Shown here piece after piece: positions 7,878-15,095 of a stretch of 49,680 nt of DNA. Below the pieces are notes generated by a model that did no database searches, was not told the DNA's origin, and saw only the letters and a list, made by a program, of their open reading frames with translations. Origin of the DNA: a virus; the IMG/VR virus record IMGVR_UViG_3300029286_000061, positions 1 through 49,680 of that record; one strand, 5' to 3'. The first letter of the stretch is position 1, and every line of letters starts with the position of its first letter. Position numbers and translations under genes: made by a program.

Positions 7878-9332
7878 ATGAGTGTGAAGCAGACTATTAT
7901 ATTTGGAGCACCTGGGTGTGGAAAGACCTACTACTTGTTAAACTTGTTAGAAAAACTACTCAAAGATTATAAACCTTATGAGATTGCATTTGTATCGTTT
8001 ACAAGAAGTGGTGCATATGAAGGAAAGCAAAGAGTCATTGATAGATTTGGATACACTGATGAAGATTTACCATACTTCCGCACACTACATTCATTAGCAT
8101 TCACAAATTCAGAACTATCAAAGATAGATGTTATGCAACGTAAAAATTACAAAGAGTTCTCGGAAGCCATGGATATGCGTTTTACAGGATATTATACCGA
8201 AGATTTCAATAGCAACGATGATTTATACTTGTTCTACTATTTTCTTAAAAAGAATAATCCACGTGCGGCTGAGGATATTGTAGACACACTAAACTTATAC
8301 ACTTATGAGCGTGTGGCACGTGGCTATGATTTATATAAAAAGAAAAAGGGGCTTATTGACTATACTGATATGCTTACATTCTTCAATGATAGAAATACAG
8401 CACTTCCTGTTAAAGTAGCAATTATTGATGAAGCACAGGATTTGACAACACTACAATGGAAGATGTGCCAACTTGCATTTAAAGATTGTAAACATGTATA
8501 TATTGCAGGAGACGATGATCAAGCAATCTATGAGTGGAATGGTGCAGATGTTACACACTTTTTACAGCTTGCAGGCGACCGTGTGATACTTGATAAAAGC
8601 TACAGAATGCCTTCTAAGATTCTTAATTTCTCAAAGAACATAACAGACCTTATTAGTGCAAGAGTTGACAAGAAGTTTGCACCAAACATTATAGGTGGAG
8701 ACGTGTGGACTTATAACGATATAAGTGAAGTACCTATCGTAGATGGAGAGACATATTACTTTTTGGCACGTAACAATTATCACTTGACACAATGTAGACA
8801 AATGTTAAGAAAAAAGGCTTATGTGTATGTAGACAAATCAGAACTATCTGTTGACACTCGGATGATACGTGCTATAACAGCATATGAGAGAAGACGCAAG
8901 ACAGGGACGTTTGCAAATGATGTAGAGGCACTTATTGTTGACCAAGTAATGAAGAAAGATATGAAACACAAGTTCGAAGAACCTTGGTATACTGCTATCA
9001 GTCTTGTAGAAGATGAAGAAATGTATTATCGAGATTTGATACAGAACAAAACTGATTTAAGTAGTACAAAGATTACAGTAAATACAATACATGGTGTAAA
9101 AGGTGGTGAGGCTGACAATGTTGTACTGTTGTTGGATTTTACAAACAGAGTTAATCTTAATTATTTAAAGCACAAAGATTCAGAACTACGGTGTTTGTAT
9201 GTTGCATGTACACGGGCAAAGAAACGTTTACATATTGTATTTAGTAAGTCACAGTATGGTTTTGATACCTATATAGACTTTAATGAATTTTTACTGAATA
9301 TGTATGAAAAGGAGACAAAGAATGGACTTTGA
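7878..9332 (+). CDS. UvrD/Rep-like superfamily 1 helicase
   Basis: 484 residues from ATG 7878 (TGAGGT upstream; the TTG at 7866 lies within the primase stop region). Motifs: Walker A GAPGCGKT near residue 10; IDEAQD near 183; AGDDDQAIYEWNGAD near 211; KSYRMP near 240; TIHGVKGGEADNVVLL near 403; YVACTRAKKRLHI near 441. These are SF1A motifs I-VI in a compact form. Probable 3'-5' unwinding in replication. It is the second helicase of the operon after the SNF2-like one. The end overlaps the MazG-like gene by eleven bases. Confidence 0.88.
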   Translation: MSVKQTIIFGAPGCGKTYYLLNLLEKLLKDYKPYEIAFVSFTRSGAYEGKQRVIDRFGYTDEDLPYFRTLHSLAFTNSELSKIDVMQRKNYKEFSEAMDMRFTGYYTEDFNSNDDLYLFYYFLKKNNPRAAEDIVDTLNLYTYERVARGYDLYKKKKGLIDYTDMLTFFNDRNTALPVKVAIIDEAQDLTTLQWKMCQLAFKDCKHVYIAGDDDQAIYEWNGADVTHFLQLAGDRVILDKSYRMPSKILNFSKNITDLISARVDKKFAPNIIGGDVWTYNDISEVPIVDGETYYFLARNNYHLTQCRQMLRKKAYVYVDKSELSVDTRMIRAITAYERRRKTGTFANDVEALIVDQVMKKDMKHKFEEPWYTAISLVEDEEMYYRDLIQNKTDLSSTKITVNTIHGVKGGEADNVVLLLDFTNRVNLNYLKHKDSELRCLYVACTRAKKRLHIVFSKSQYGFDTYIDFNEFLLNMYEKETKNGL

Positions 9333-9648
9333 TGATAGACAGGCACTCTATAAAGACCTTTTAGAGCACAATGGAAAAGATAAACAAATAATAAAAGCTA
9401 TTGAGGAGCTAGGAGAACTGCAACATGAGTTATGTCGTGCAGTACTGGGCACACCAGACATACATCATATTACAGAAGAAATTGCTGATGTTGAAATAAT
9501 GCTTGAACAAATCATAGGCATATTCCAGATAAATAAGTGGAATATACCAGAAGAAATGTACAACAAACTCACACGAACTTTCATAAGACTACACGAGGAG
9601 AACGAAGATGAACACAAAGGATGCACTGGAACAACTTCGAAAGACTAG
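9322..9648 (+). CDS. MazG-like nucleotide pyrophosphohydrolase
   Basis: 108 residues; ATG 9322 with AAGGAG at 9308. Helix 1 KAIEELGELQHELCRAV and helix 2 TEEIADVEIMLEQI give the E-E-x-x-E and E-E-x-x-D metal sites of the all-alpha NTP-PPase superfamily. Members hydrolyse NTPs/dNTPs to NMP and PPi; phage versions have been linked to nucleotide-pool cleaning or lowering alarmones. The basic/acidic tail after residue 85 is variable. Overlaps the small downstream gene. Confidence 0.75.
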   Translation: MDFDDRQALYKDLLEHNGKDKQIIKAIEELGELQHELCRAVLGTPDIHHITEEIADVEIMLEQIIGIFQINKWNIPEEMYNKLTRTFIRLHEENEDEHKGCTGTTSKD

Positions 9649-9778
9649 GGATTTACTTGGGTCTTCACTAGAACGGGTAAAAGCTGTAATAACACTTTTT
9701 GAACAAGATGAAGCAAACCAGAAACAGTTGGAACTTGGCTTAGAGTTTACAACAAAGGCTTTCTTGAAGGAGCAATGA
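9608..9778 (+). CDS. Small coiled-coil protein (56 aa)
   Basis: ATG 9608 with GAGGAG upstream, inside the end of the MazG-like gene; the stop is one base before the next start. Product begins MNTKDALEQLRKTRDLLGSS and is almost wholly amphipathic helix. No family recognised; supported by spacing, ribosome site and gapless operon. Confidence 0.5.
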   Translation: MNTKDALEQLRKTRDLLGSSLERVKAVITLFEQDEANQKQLELGLEFTTKAFLKEQ

Positions 9779-9779
9779 A

Positions 9780-10175
9780 ATGAGAGACATAACTGCAAAA
9801 CGAATGGTTAGTGTTCCTTGCAAACAGTGTGGTAAAATGTTCCATCAGTATAGCAAAGGCGATGGTTATTGTAGCAAGGAGTGTCGCAATCAAGCTGAAC
9901 GTGAGTTTAGAAAAGCAAAGCAAGAGATAATGCACAAAGTATGCCCAAATTGCATGAAGGAATTTGATACAACACGTAAAGACAAAATATTCTGTTGTAA
10001 TGAGTGTACTATTGCAAATAATTCTAGAGTGCAATCATTAAAACGTTCAAGAAAAACCAAGCGTGTATGTCCTGTGTGCAATAGAAGTTTTTGGTCTGCA
10101 CACCAGTACAAAAAGTATTGTTGTAAGCAATGTTATGAACATGCAAAACGTGAGCGTGAAGGAGGTACTGTGTGA
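9780..10175 (+). CDS. Triple zinc-finger protein
   Basis: 131 residues with three similar modules: CKQCGKMF ... GYCSKECR (residues 14-36), CPNCMKEF ... IFCCNECT (about 56-78), CPVCNRSF ... KYCCKQCY (about 98-120). Each is C-x2-C-(13-17)-C-x3-C, about 42 residues apart, with a basic linker rich in Lys/Arg between modules. This looks like a triplicated treble-clef or ribbon finger that would bind nucleic acid. It sits between MazG and the polymerase (its stop overlaps the polymerase GTG), so a role in DNA metabolism or in controlling the operon is plausible but unproven. Confidence 0.6.
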   Translation: MRDITAKRMVSVPCKQCGKMFHQYSKGDGYCSKECRNQAEREFRKAKQEIMHKVCPNCMKEFDTTRKDKIFCCNECTIANNSRVQSLKRSRKTKRVCPVCNRSFWSAHQYKKYCCKQCYEHAKREREGGTV

Positions 10176-12295
10176 TACTAAAAGATTTAAGTAATGCCAA
10201 AGTTATCTGTGTTGATATTGAAACATATGACCCAGGGATTGCAGTAGACCTAGGGCCAGGTGTGTATCGTAATGATGGGTACATACTAGGTGTATCTCTT
10301 GCGGATGATACAGGCTGGTCAGAGTATTTGAATTTGGGACACTATGACGTTGACCGTCAAGAACGTGCGGATAATGTGGAGTACCTACATAAAGTTCTTG
10401 CACTACCTTGTCCAAAATTAGGTACAAATATAAAATATGATTGTGACTGGCTACAAAATTGGACAGGTGATACTGCAAAGTTTGGGTTCCGTGGTGAAGG
10501 TGTTGTGATTACAGTTAATGGAAAATGGTATGATATACAAGTAGCAGAAGCACTGATTGATGAAAATCAAGGACAATACAATCTTGATTTCCTTGCTAAC
10601 AAATATCTTGGTATTGGTAAATTCAAAGATGAAATTAGCAAGTTCTATGAAGACAATAATCTGAAAGGTGACGAGAGACGTTGGCTATACAAAATGCCTT
10701 ATGAATTGGTACGCAAATATGCAATAGCTGATGTACTTGAACCAGTTGCCATATTCCGTAAACAGTGGACAATTCTTTCTAATGAAAACCTTATGGAAGT
10801 ATTTGCACTAGAGACAGATTTGTTACCATCAACACTTGATATGCGAAAACAAGGTGCAATAATTGACACAAAAGTACGTGATGTGAATGCATTTCTTGCT
10901 ACATGTGAAAAGGAGACAAGAGCACAGAAACTAAGAAATTCATTTGGGAACGTAAATTTTAATAGCACAAAACAACTTGCAGAATTGTTTGATAAAGAAG
11001 GTATACCTTACAACTATAAAGTATGTTATACTGATGTACGAAAGGGTGATGCTGAGAAGGTAGTGAATGCAGATACAGCAAAATTGATTAAGACATATAT
11101 GTCAAGTCCTGCAAGCTGTGGTGATACTACTATGAACAAGATACACAGTGTTCTTGGTGAGACTATGATATCCATACAGACATGCAATCCAACAATTGGA
11201 AAGGAATACTTGGAAGGGTTAGAGAAACAACATGAAGATGGTGATGAAGATGATGCAAAAGGGCTTGTAGCTGACATATTGTTTGTGCGTAAGGCTGACA
11301 AGATGGTTGGTTCATTCTTGCAGGGTTCTTTAAAAGAGAACTTATGCCCTGATGGACGTATACATCCATCAATCAATACGACAAGGACAGATGATTATGG
11401 CACACGTTCTGGACGTTTTTCCATGAGCAATCCGAATCTACAGCAGATACCATCAAAGAGTCGTGATAAATATTGGGGTACAATGTGTCGTGAGCCTTTT
11501 ATACCATTACAGGATTGTTGGTGGGCAAAACTAGATTATTCACAGATTGAATATCGTTGTCTAGCACACTTTGCCTCAGGTGAAGGTGCTAAAGAACTTG
11601 TACAAAGGTATAATGAAGACCCTCATACGGACTATCATCAGTATATTGTAGAACTTACAGGATTGACACGTAGCTTTGCAAAGAAACTGAACTTTGGGTG
11701 TATGTATGGAATGGGTATACAACACATGTCTGAGTTTTTTAACTGGGGCATGGACTATGCAAAGGAGATTATGGAGATATATCATGGTAATGCGCCATAC
11801 ATAAAAACAACAATGAATACTGTGGCTACACTAGCAAAGGGCAGGGGTTATATAATAACACTAGCAGGTAGACGCTCTAGATTGGTTGATACTAAAAAGT
11901 CCTATATCATGCTTAACCGGTTATTGCAGGGTAGTGCGGCTGACATAATGAAGAAAGCCATGGTTGACATATATGGTTCGGATGTGCTGAACTATATAAC
12001 ATGGCACTTGACAGTTCATGATGAACTCAACTATAGTGTACCAAAGACTGCAAAAGCCGTACGTGCTTTATTTACATCAAAAAATCTTATGGAGCACACA
12101 TATAAATTGAAAGTTCCAGTAAAAGCTGAACTTGAGCTTGGAAAAGATTGGGCACACATAAGTGATTTTGGATTTGATGATACAGGGATTAGTGAGCAGG
12201 ATTGGTTAGATAACTTGACTGATACAAATGTTGTTTCACAGGTTGAAACACTAGTAGCACAAGTAAAGGCAATAAAAGATGCCAAGAAGAAATAG
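10172..12295 (+). CDS. Family A DNA polymerase with 3'-5' exonuclease
   Basis: 707 residues, GTG start overlapping the upstream stop. Exonuclease motifs: DIETYD near residue 15, NIKYDCDWL near 86, YAIADV near 182, so proofreading looks intact. Polymerase motifs: SGRFSMSNPNLQQIPS near 411 (template/fingers entry), motif A KLDYSQIEYR near 452, motif B (O helix) RSFAKKLNFGCMYGMG near 500, and motif C HDELNYS near 615. The O-helix position that affects ddNTP choice is Phe, as in E. coli Pol I. This is the replicative polymerase, with primase and helicases just upstream. Confidence 0.95.
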   Translation: MILKDLSNAKVICVDIETYDPGIAVDLGPGVYRNDGYILGVSLADDTGWSEYLNLGHYDVDRQERADNVEYLHKVLALPCPKLGTNIKYDCDWLQNWTGDTAKFGFRGEGVVITVNGKWYDIQVAEALIDENQGQYNLDFLANKYLGIGKFKDEISKFYEDNNLKGDERRWLYKMPYELVRKYAIADVLEPVAIFRKQWTILSNENLMEVFALETDLLPSTLDMRKQGAIIDTKVRDVNAFLATCEKETRAQKLRNSFGNVNFNSTKQLAELFDKEGIPYNYKVCYTDVRKGDAEKVVNADTAKLIKTYMSSPASCGDTTMNKIHSVLGETMISIQTCNPTIGKEYLEGLEKQHEDGDEDDAKGLVADILFVRKADKMVGSFLQGSLKENLCPDGRIHPSINTTRTDDYGTRSGRFSMSNPNLQQIPSKSRDKYWGTMCREPFIPLQDCWWAKLDYSQIEYRCLAHFASGEGAKELVQRYNEDPHTDYHQYIVELTGLTRSFAKKLNFGCMYGMGIQHMSEFFNWGMDYAKEIMEIYHGNAPYIKTTMNTVATLAKGRGYIITLAGRRSRLVDTKKSYIMLNRLLQGSAADIMKKAMVDIYGSDVLNYITWHLTVHDELNYSVPKTAKAVRALFTSKNLMEHTYKLKVPVKAELELGKDWAHISDFGFDDTGISEQDWLDNLTDTNVVSQVETLVAQVKAIKDAKKK

Positions 12296-12296
12296 G

Positions 12297-12599
12297 ATGT
12301 ACATAGTGAGTAATAAATTAGTTGTGACACGCCATAAAGCATTATATGATTATCTTATTGAAAAGAATATTGTTGGGTATGGCACACCCTGTATAGCATT
12401 TGCAAGACCATCAGATTTGTCAGGTAAGCATGTGTACGGTGTATTGCCATTCTGGTTAGCAAGTAAAGCAGATATCTATACAGAGATTCAACTAAGACTT
12501 CCATTGAACAAAAAAGGTAAAGAACTTAGTATTGAGGATATTCGATTTTTAGCTGTCCAACCACGCACATATAAAGTAAGGGAGGTTCCTAATGCATGA
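12297..12599 (+). CDS. Csx16-like (VVA1548 family) protein, candidate anti-CRISPR
   Basis: 100 residues. MYIVS, then VVTRHKALYDYL near residue 9, then a D-L-S-G-K-H-V-Y-G-V-L-P-F-W-L-A segment near 42, then LPLNKKGKELSIEDIRF near 70, match the pattern I know for Csx16: a 'VTRHxAL..YL' strand-helix, 'GVLP..LA' core and 'RG-KEL' end. In type III CRISPR loci Csx16 belongs to the small proteins linked to cyclic oligoadenylate control. ATG 12297 is preferred because family proteins begin with Y-x-V-S; ATG 12279 inside the polymerase end would add six residues. The stop overlaps the nuclease start. Family call by eye only. Confidence 0.6.
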   Translation: MYIVSNKLVVTRHKALYDYLIEKNIVGYGTPCIAFARPSDLSGKHVYGVLPFWLASKADIYTEIQLRLPLNKKGKELSIEDIRFLAVQPRTYKVREVPNA

Positions 12600-13032
12600 A
12601 TCATTATTGTATCACACGCTGAAAGAAAAAGCTCCAAGCACAAAGTTCTGGCGCATTGAGAATACACTTAATCTTGGCACACCAGATATGACACTTACAA
12701 ATCAACAAGGAAGTGCTTTCTTGGAAGCGAAACAACGCACACTTACAGAATCTATAAATGGATGTGTACACATACCTTTCAGACCAGGGCAGTATGCATG
12801 GCTACGGGACTATCATAAATATGGTGGTACATCATTGTTAGGTATTGTTACAGAGTATGGATTCTTTTTTGCACGCAACACTGCAATAAAAGAAGCATAC
12901 ACAAGAGAGGAAATGCACAGTGCACGCTTGGATGAGTATCATCCAGCATTACATAGACAGAACAAAGATGCATTGTACTTTGTATCTAAAGTATACCTAA
13001 ATGATTTCATGCTGTATATTGTAACAAAATAG
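12592..13032 (+). CDS. VRR-NUC-type nuclease
   Basis: 146 residues, GGGAGG upstream. WRIENTLNLGTPDMTL near residue 20-35 and FLEAKQRT near 44 give the G-x-P-D ... E-x-K core of VRR-NUC PD-(D/E)XK nucleases; HIPFRPGQYAWLRDYHKYGG near 60-80 supplies the R-x-x-Q helix and Gly-rich turn. Such stand-alone phage nucleases are thought to cut branched DNA intermediates. Last gene of the rightward arm, ended by the bidirectional terminator. Confidence 0.75.
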   Translation: MHESLLYHTLKEKAPSTKFWRIENTLNLGTPDMTLTNQQGSAFLEAKQRTLTESINGCVHIPFRPGQYAWLRDYHKYGGTSLLGIVTEYGFFFARNTAIKEAYTREEMHSARLDEYHPALHRQNKDALYFVSKVYLNDFMLYIVTK

Positions 13033-13040
13033 TGAATTAA

Positions 13041-13066
13041 AAAGACCTCCTTTTAAGGAGGTCTTT
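13041..13066. terminator. Bidirectional intrinsic terminator between convergent arms
   Basis: AAAGACCTCC (13041-13050) pairs with GGAGGTCTTT (13057-13066), a perfect 10-bp stem around TTTTAA, followed by TATTTATT on the plus strand and preceded by TTAA/AATTC on the minus side. It ends early transcripts at 13032 and late transcripts at 13069. Confidence 0.9.
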
Positions 13067-13068
13067 AT

Positions 13069-13371
13069 TTATTGTGTTATTATCTGTATAACACTCATAT
13101 AGTAGAACTTCATGTATGGGATATAATTGTCACGTAGTATCGCAATATATGCAACAAGCCGTGATAGATTTGTAACAGCTACAGCATACTCTTCATCAGT
13201 TGTCATTAACTCTGTAGTTTTTTCAAGTACTGGTTTGTCAGGTATAGCCATATATTCAGGAACTGTGATTTTAGTTACCACTTTTGTTGTGTCACAGCTT
13301 ATTAAATTCATCAACAATGCTATTATGAATATCAACAACATGCTGGTGTGTTTCAGCAGTTTGAATGTCAT
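13069..13371 (-). CDS. Rz1: Rz1-like outer-membrane spanin lipoprotein
   Basis: 100 residues. N-terminal MTFKLLKHTSMLLIFIIALL followed by MNLISCDTT: a signal peptide with lipobox L-I-S-C, giving a mature lipoprotein starting at Cys. The remainder has a polar, mildly Pro-containing segment (ITVPEYMAIPDKPVLEK). Its 5' part overlaps the 3' end of the Rz-like gene by about 80 bases in a different frame, the classic overlapping two-component spanin arrangement, which joins inner and outer membranes at the end of lysis. This is the main evidence for a diderm host. Confidence 0.75.
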   Translation of the reverse strand: MTFKLLKHTSMLLIFIIALLMNLISCDTTKVVTKITVPEYMAIPDKPVLEKTTELMTTDEEYAVAVTNLSRLVAYIAILRDNYIPYMKFYYMSVIQIITQ

Positions 13372-13648
13372 GCTCTTCCTCCTTTTGTGCTTCCTCTATA
13401 CCTGCAATACCTTCAAGTGCACTAGCTACTGTATGTTCCTGAACTTCATGTACGTCAATCTGTTGTTCTTGTGTAGCTACTGTTTCTTTTAGGTTTGTGT
13501 TCTTTTTCTTTAACAGAGCTGTTTGCAGTGTTTTAAATCCAAAGCAAGCTAACAATCCAGCTATTACAACAAGTAATATAGATATAACTGGATTTTTTGT
13601 TGCCCATCCCCAAAGACTTGCTATCCATTTAAGTAGTAGTGCTTTCAT
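13292..13648 (-). CDS. Rz: Rz-like inner-membrane spanin
   Basis: 118 residues from the ATG at 13648 (AAAGGAAC upstream; an earlier TTG/GTG-type start would overlap the holin deeply). One membrane span near residues 17-37 (PVISILLVVIAGLLACFGF) followed by a long charged coiled coil rich in Gln, Glu and His (KETVATQEQQIDVHEVQEH). N-in/C-out topology with periplasmic coiled coil is that of i-spanins. Overlaps the lipoprotein gene downstream and the holin-like gene upstream. Confidence 0.7.
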   Translation of the reverse strand: MKALLLKWIASLWGWATKNPVISILLVVIAGLLACFGFKTLQTALLKKKNTNLKETVATQEQQIDVHEVQEHTVASALEGIAGIEEAQKEEEHDIQTAETHQHVVDIHNSIVDEFNKL

Positions 13649-13880
13649 TTGTAGTTCCTTTATATTTTGACAATGCTGAATTGCCACCGATTGACACAAT
13701 TAGTGCTATTACAAACGGTGCAAAAGCTCCTAAGAACTTTACGTAAGCGTCCATATCAAAAATAGTTTTCATGAATGAACCAATAACACCAACGATAAAT
13801 GCTACACAAATCATTATATTGGTCATATTCTTTGCAGTGTTCTTTACTTTAGTCTTTGTTACTGTTACTGTATTATCCAT
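13629..13880 (-). CDS. Holin-like membrane protein
   Basis: 83 residues with two hydrophobic segments: IMICVAFIVGVIGSFM (about 22-37) and LGAFAPFVIALIVSIGG (about 50-66), flanked by a basic/Thr-rich N-terminus (MDNTVTVTKTKVKN) and a polar C-terminus (SKYKGTTNESTTT). AGGAGG ribosome site. Size, two spans and position immediately before the spanins fit a class II-type holin that opens the inner membrane at lysis. No direct family match recognised. Confidence 0.6.
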   Translation of the reverse strand: MDNTVTVTKTKVKNTAKNMTNIMICVAFIVGVIGSFMKTIFDMDAYVKFLGAFAPFVIALIVSIGGNSALSKYKGTTNESTTT

Positions 13881-14162
13881 TTACATTCCTCCTAATGACA
13901 TGAACGTCCCCAACAAACTTTTACCAACATATGCAGATAGCACAACAAGTAACAGCCAGAATTTTGTATTCAGTCTATCAATCTTACTACCTACAGCATC
14001 TGTTTTTAAACAAAGTGATTCCTCAACTTCATCAAGTCTTTTGGCTGTGTCGTCTAACCTGCGCTGATTACTCTTTATGTTTTCATCATGCTTTTGCACT
14101 ATTTGACATAAATTTGAATCAGTCACAATCACAGTTGTACTTAGTACTTTATCCACATCCAT
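13881..14162 (-). CDS. XhlA-like coiled-coil/membrane-anchor protein
   Basis: 93 residues. Residues 20-65 form a heptad-rich coiled coil (HDENIKSNQRRLDDTAKRLD, EVEESLCLK), followed by one C-terminal membrane span (FWLLLVVLSAYVGKSLLG). This layout (soluble coiled coil then C-terminal anchor) resembles XhlA-type lysis accessory proteins. AAAGGAG precedes the start; stop directly abuts the holin-like gene. Probable lysis-cassette role by context. Confidence 0.5.
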   Translation of the reverse strand: MDVDKVLSTTVIVTDSNLCQIVQKHDENIKSNQRRLDDTAKRLDEVEESLCLKTDAVGSKIDRLNTKFWLLLVVLSAYVGKSLLGTFMSLGGM

Positions 14163-14194
14163 GTTGATACTCCTTTATACACTTTGCTACACAA

Positions 14195-14428
14195 TTATAT
14201 TGCCAGTGCCCATAGGCACATGGCTAATGAGATTCCTACACAGTCTGCCACAATATCCTTCCAATCAAATCCTGTGGTCTGTATGTCGTGCAGTTCCTTG
14301 TATAATCCTACCACAAGCACACATGATACTGCCACCCACCACGGAAAAAAGAACTGAGTGACTGCAATCAACATCACAGTGAGCATGAAACTCACCACAC
14401 TGTGTAACCACTTATCATACTGCATCAT
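14195..14428 (-). CDS. Small YfiM/DUF2279-like membrane protein
   Basis: 77 residues. DKWLHSVVSF near the N-terminus, a hydrophobic run (MLTVMLIAVTQFFFPWWVAV), then KELHD near 45 and FDWKDIVADCVGISL near 54. The D-K-x-x-H ... K-E-x-x-D ... F-D-W-x-D-x-x-A-D-x-x-G series is shared by a family of small membrane proteins seen in phage lysis regions and as YfiM-like proteins. Two or three spans. Function unknown. Confidence 0.55.
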   Translation of the reverse strand: MMQYDKWLHSVVSFMLTVMLIAVTQFFFPWWVAVSCVLVVGLYKELHDIQTTGFDWKDIVADCVGISLAMCLWALAI

Positions 14429-14437
14429 TTTTATTTC

Positions 14438-14560
14438 CTAACCGTTTATCACAGCGACCATTCGTTCTTGTTCGAGTAACATTGGCATACGCTTTTCAAG
14501 CAACGCCTTATACTCTTCACTTTCCAGCTCAATTCTTGTGATACGCTCGTCTATCGTCAT
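14438..14560 (-). CDS. Very small helical protein (40 aa)
   Basis: Reads MTIDERITRIELESEEYKAL then a helix rich in Leu and Glu. The start at 14560 lies just downstream of the fibre chaperone stop and is followed by the YfiM-like gene. Amphipathic helix; no family recognised. Supported only by gene order, clean start/stop and lack of another gene in the gap. Confidence 0.4.
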   Translation of the reverse strand: MTIDERITRIELESEEYKALLEKRMPMLLEQERMVAVING

Positions 14561-14568
14561 GAAAACTC

Positions 14569-14961
14569 CTATAAAACCGGCCACACCACGTCATGAGGGA
14601 AACCAGCTTGATCAGGGATATCACAAAGTAATTGGATATATGCATCCAACTTTCCGATATCATCAGTTGTGGCCAGTCCCAGTCGCATTTCCCTTGCATA
14701 TCGCTCATACCGCCATGTGACATTGGCTATCAGCGTACTGCGCTTTTCCCTGACACACCGAGCTTCATTTGCTAGTTCGGTTGCCTTGAGTTGTGCTAGG
14801 ATTGCTTCCACATCACAGCCCTCAGAAGCATATGTCTCATATAATTCGCCCTCATACTGTATACCATCCTCGGTCTCCACAGCAGTAAGATTGTCCCAAA
14901 TCCTAAGCAACCCGCTTTCAAAATGCATAAATTTCTGGTTGTCACCTTTTTTGTCTATCAT
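14569..14961 (-). CDS. Tail fibre assembly chaperone-like protein
   Basis: 130 residues from ATG 14961 with a strong TAGGAGGT site. The C-terminal half has helix WRYERYAREMRLGLAT followed by LDAYIQLLCDIPDQAGFP and ends VVWPVL, the pattern of tail-fibre assembly proteins (W-x-x-x-R ... E-x-R-L-G-L ... Y-x-Q-x-L-x-D-x-P-x-Q-x-G-F-P ... W-P). Directly after the receptor-binding fibre gene, as usual; it would help that fibre fold. Confidence 0.65.
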   Translation of the reverse strand: MIDKKGDNQKFMHFESGLLRIWDNLTAVETEDGIQYEGELYETYASEGCDVEAILAQLKATELANEARCVREKRSTLIANVTWRYERYAREMRLGLATTDDIGKLDAYIQLLCDIPDQAGFPHDVVWPVL

Positions 14962-14969
14962 GATACCTC

Positions 14970-15095
14970 CTATGCCGCTACGCGGCGGATGAGACGGGCC
15001 CCCACGTAGATGTACGAGCTCGACAGCGTAAAGTAGCCATTCCAGTACAACGGAGACACATAGCCGCCGTCGCTCCAACTGCCACCGGAGAGCAG
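14970..15095 (-). other. Candidate hypervariable (DGR VR-like) segment with terminal hairpin
   Basis: The last 41 codons of the fibre gene encode SGGSWSDGGYVSPLYWNGYF and SSSYIYVGARLIRR. Codons at presumed ligand-facing sites are mostly NNC/NNT (AGC, GAC, GGC, TAT, TAC, ATC), as expected if derived from AAY template codons. A GC-rich tract follows and ends in GCCGC-TAC-GCGGC (14974-14986), a 5-bp hairpin like those found beside DGR target sites. No template repeat or reverse transcriptase was found in this window. Confidence 0.4.

Noticed and set aside
13127-13492. Plus-strand reading frame over the spanin genes
   Set aside because: It is antisense to overlapping spanins, has no ribosome site, and its apparent hydrophobicity is a shadow of the coiled-coil and membrane codons.
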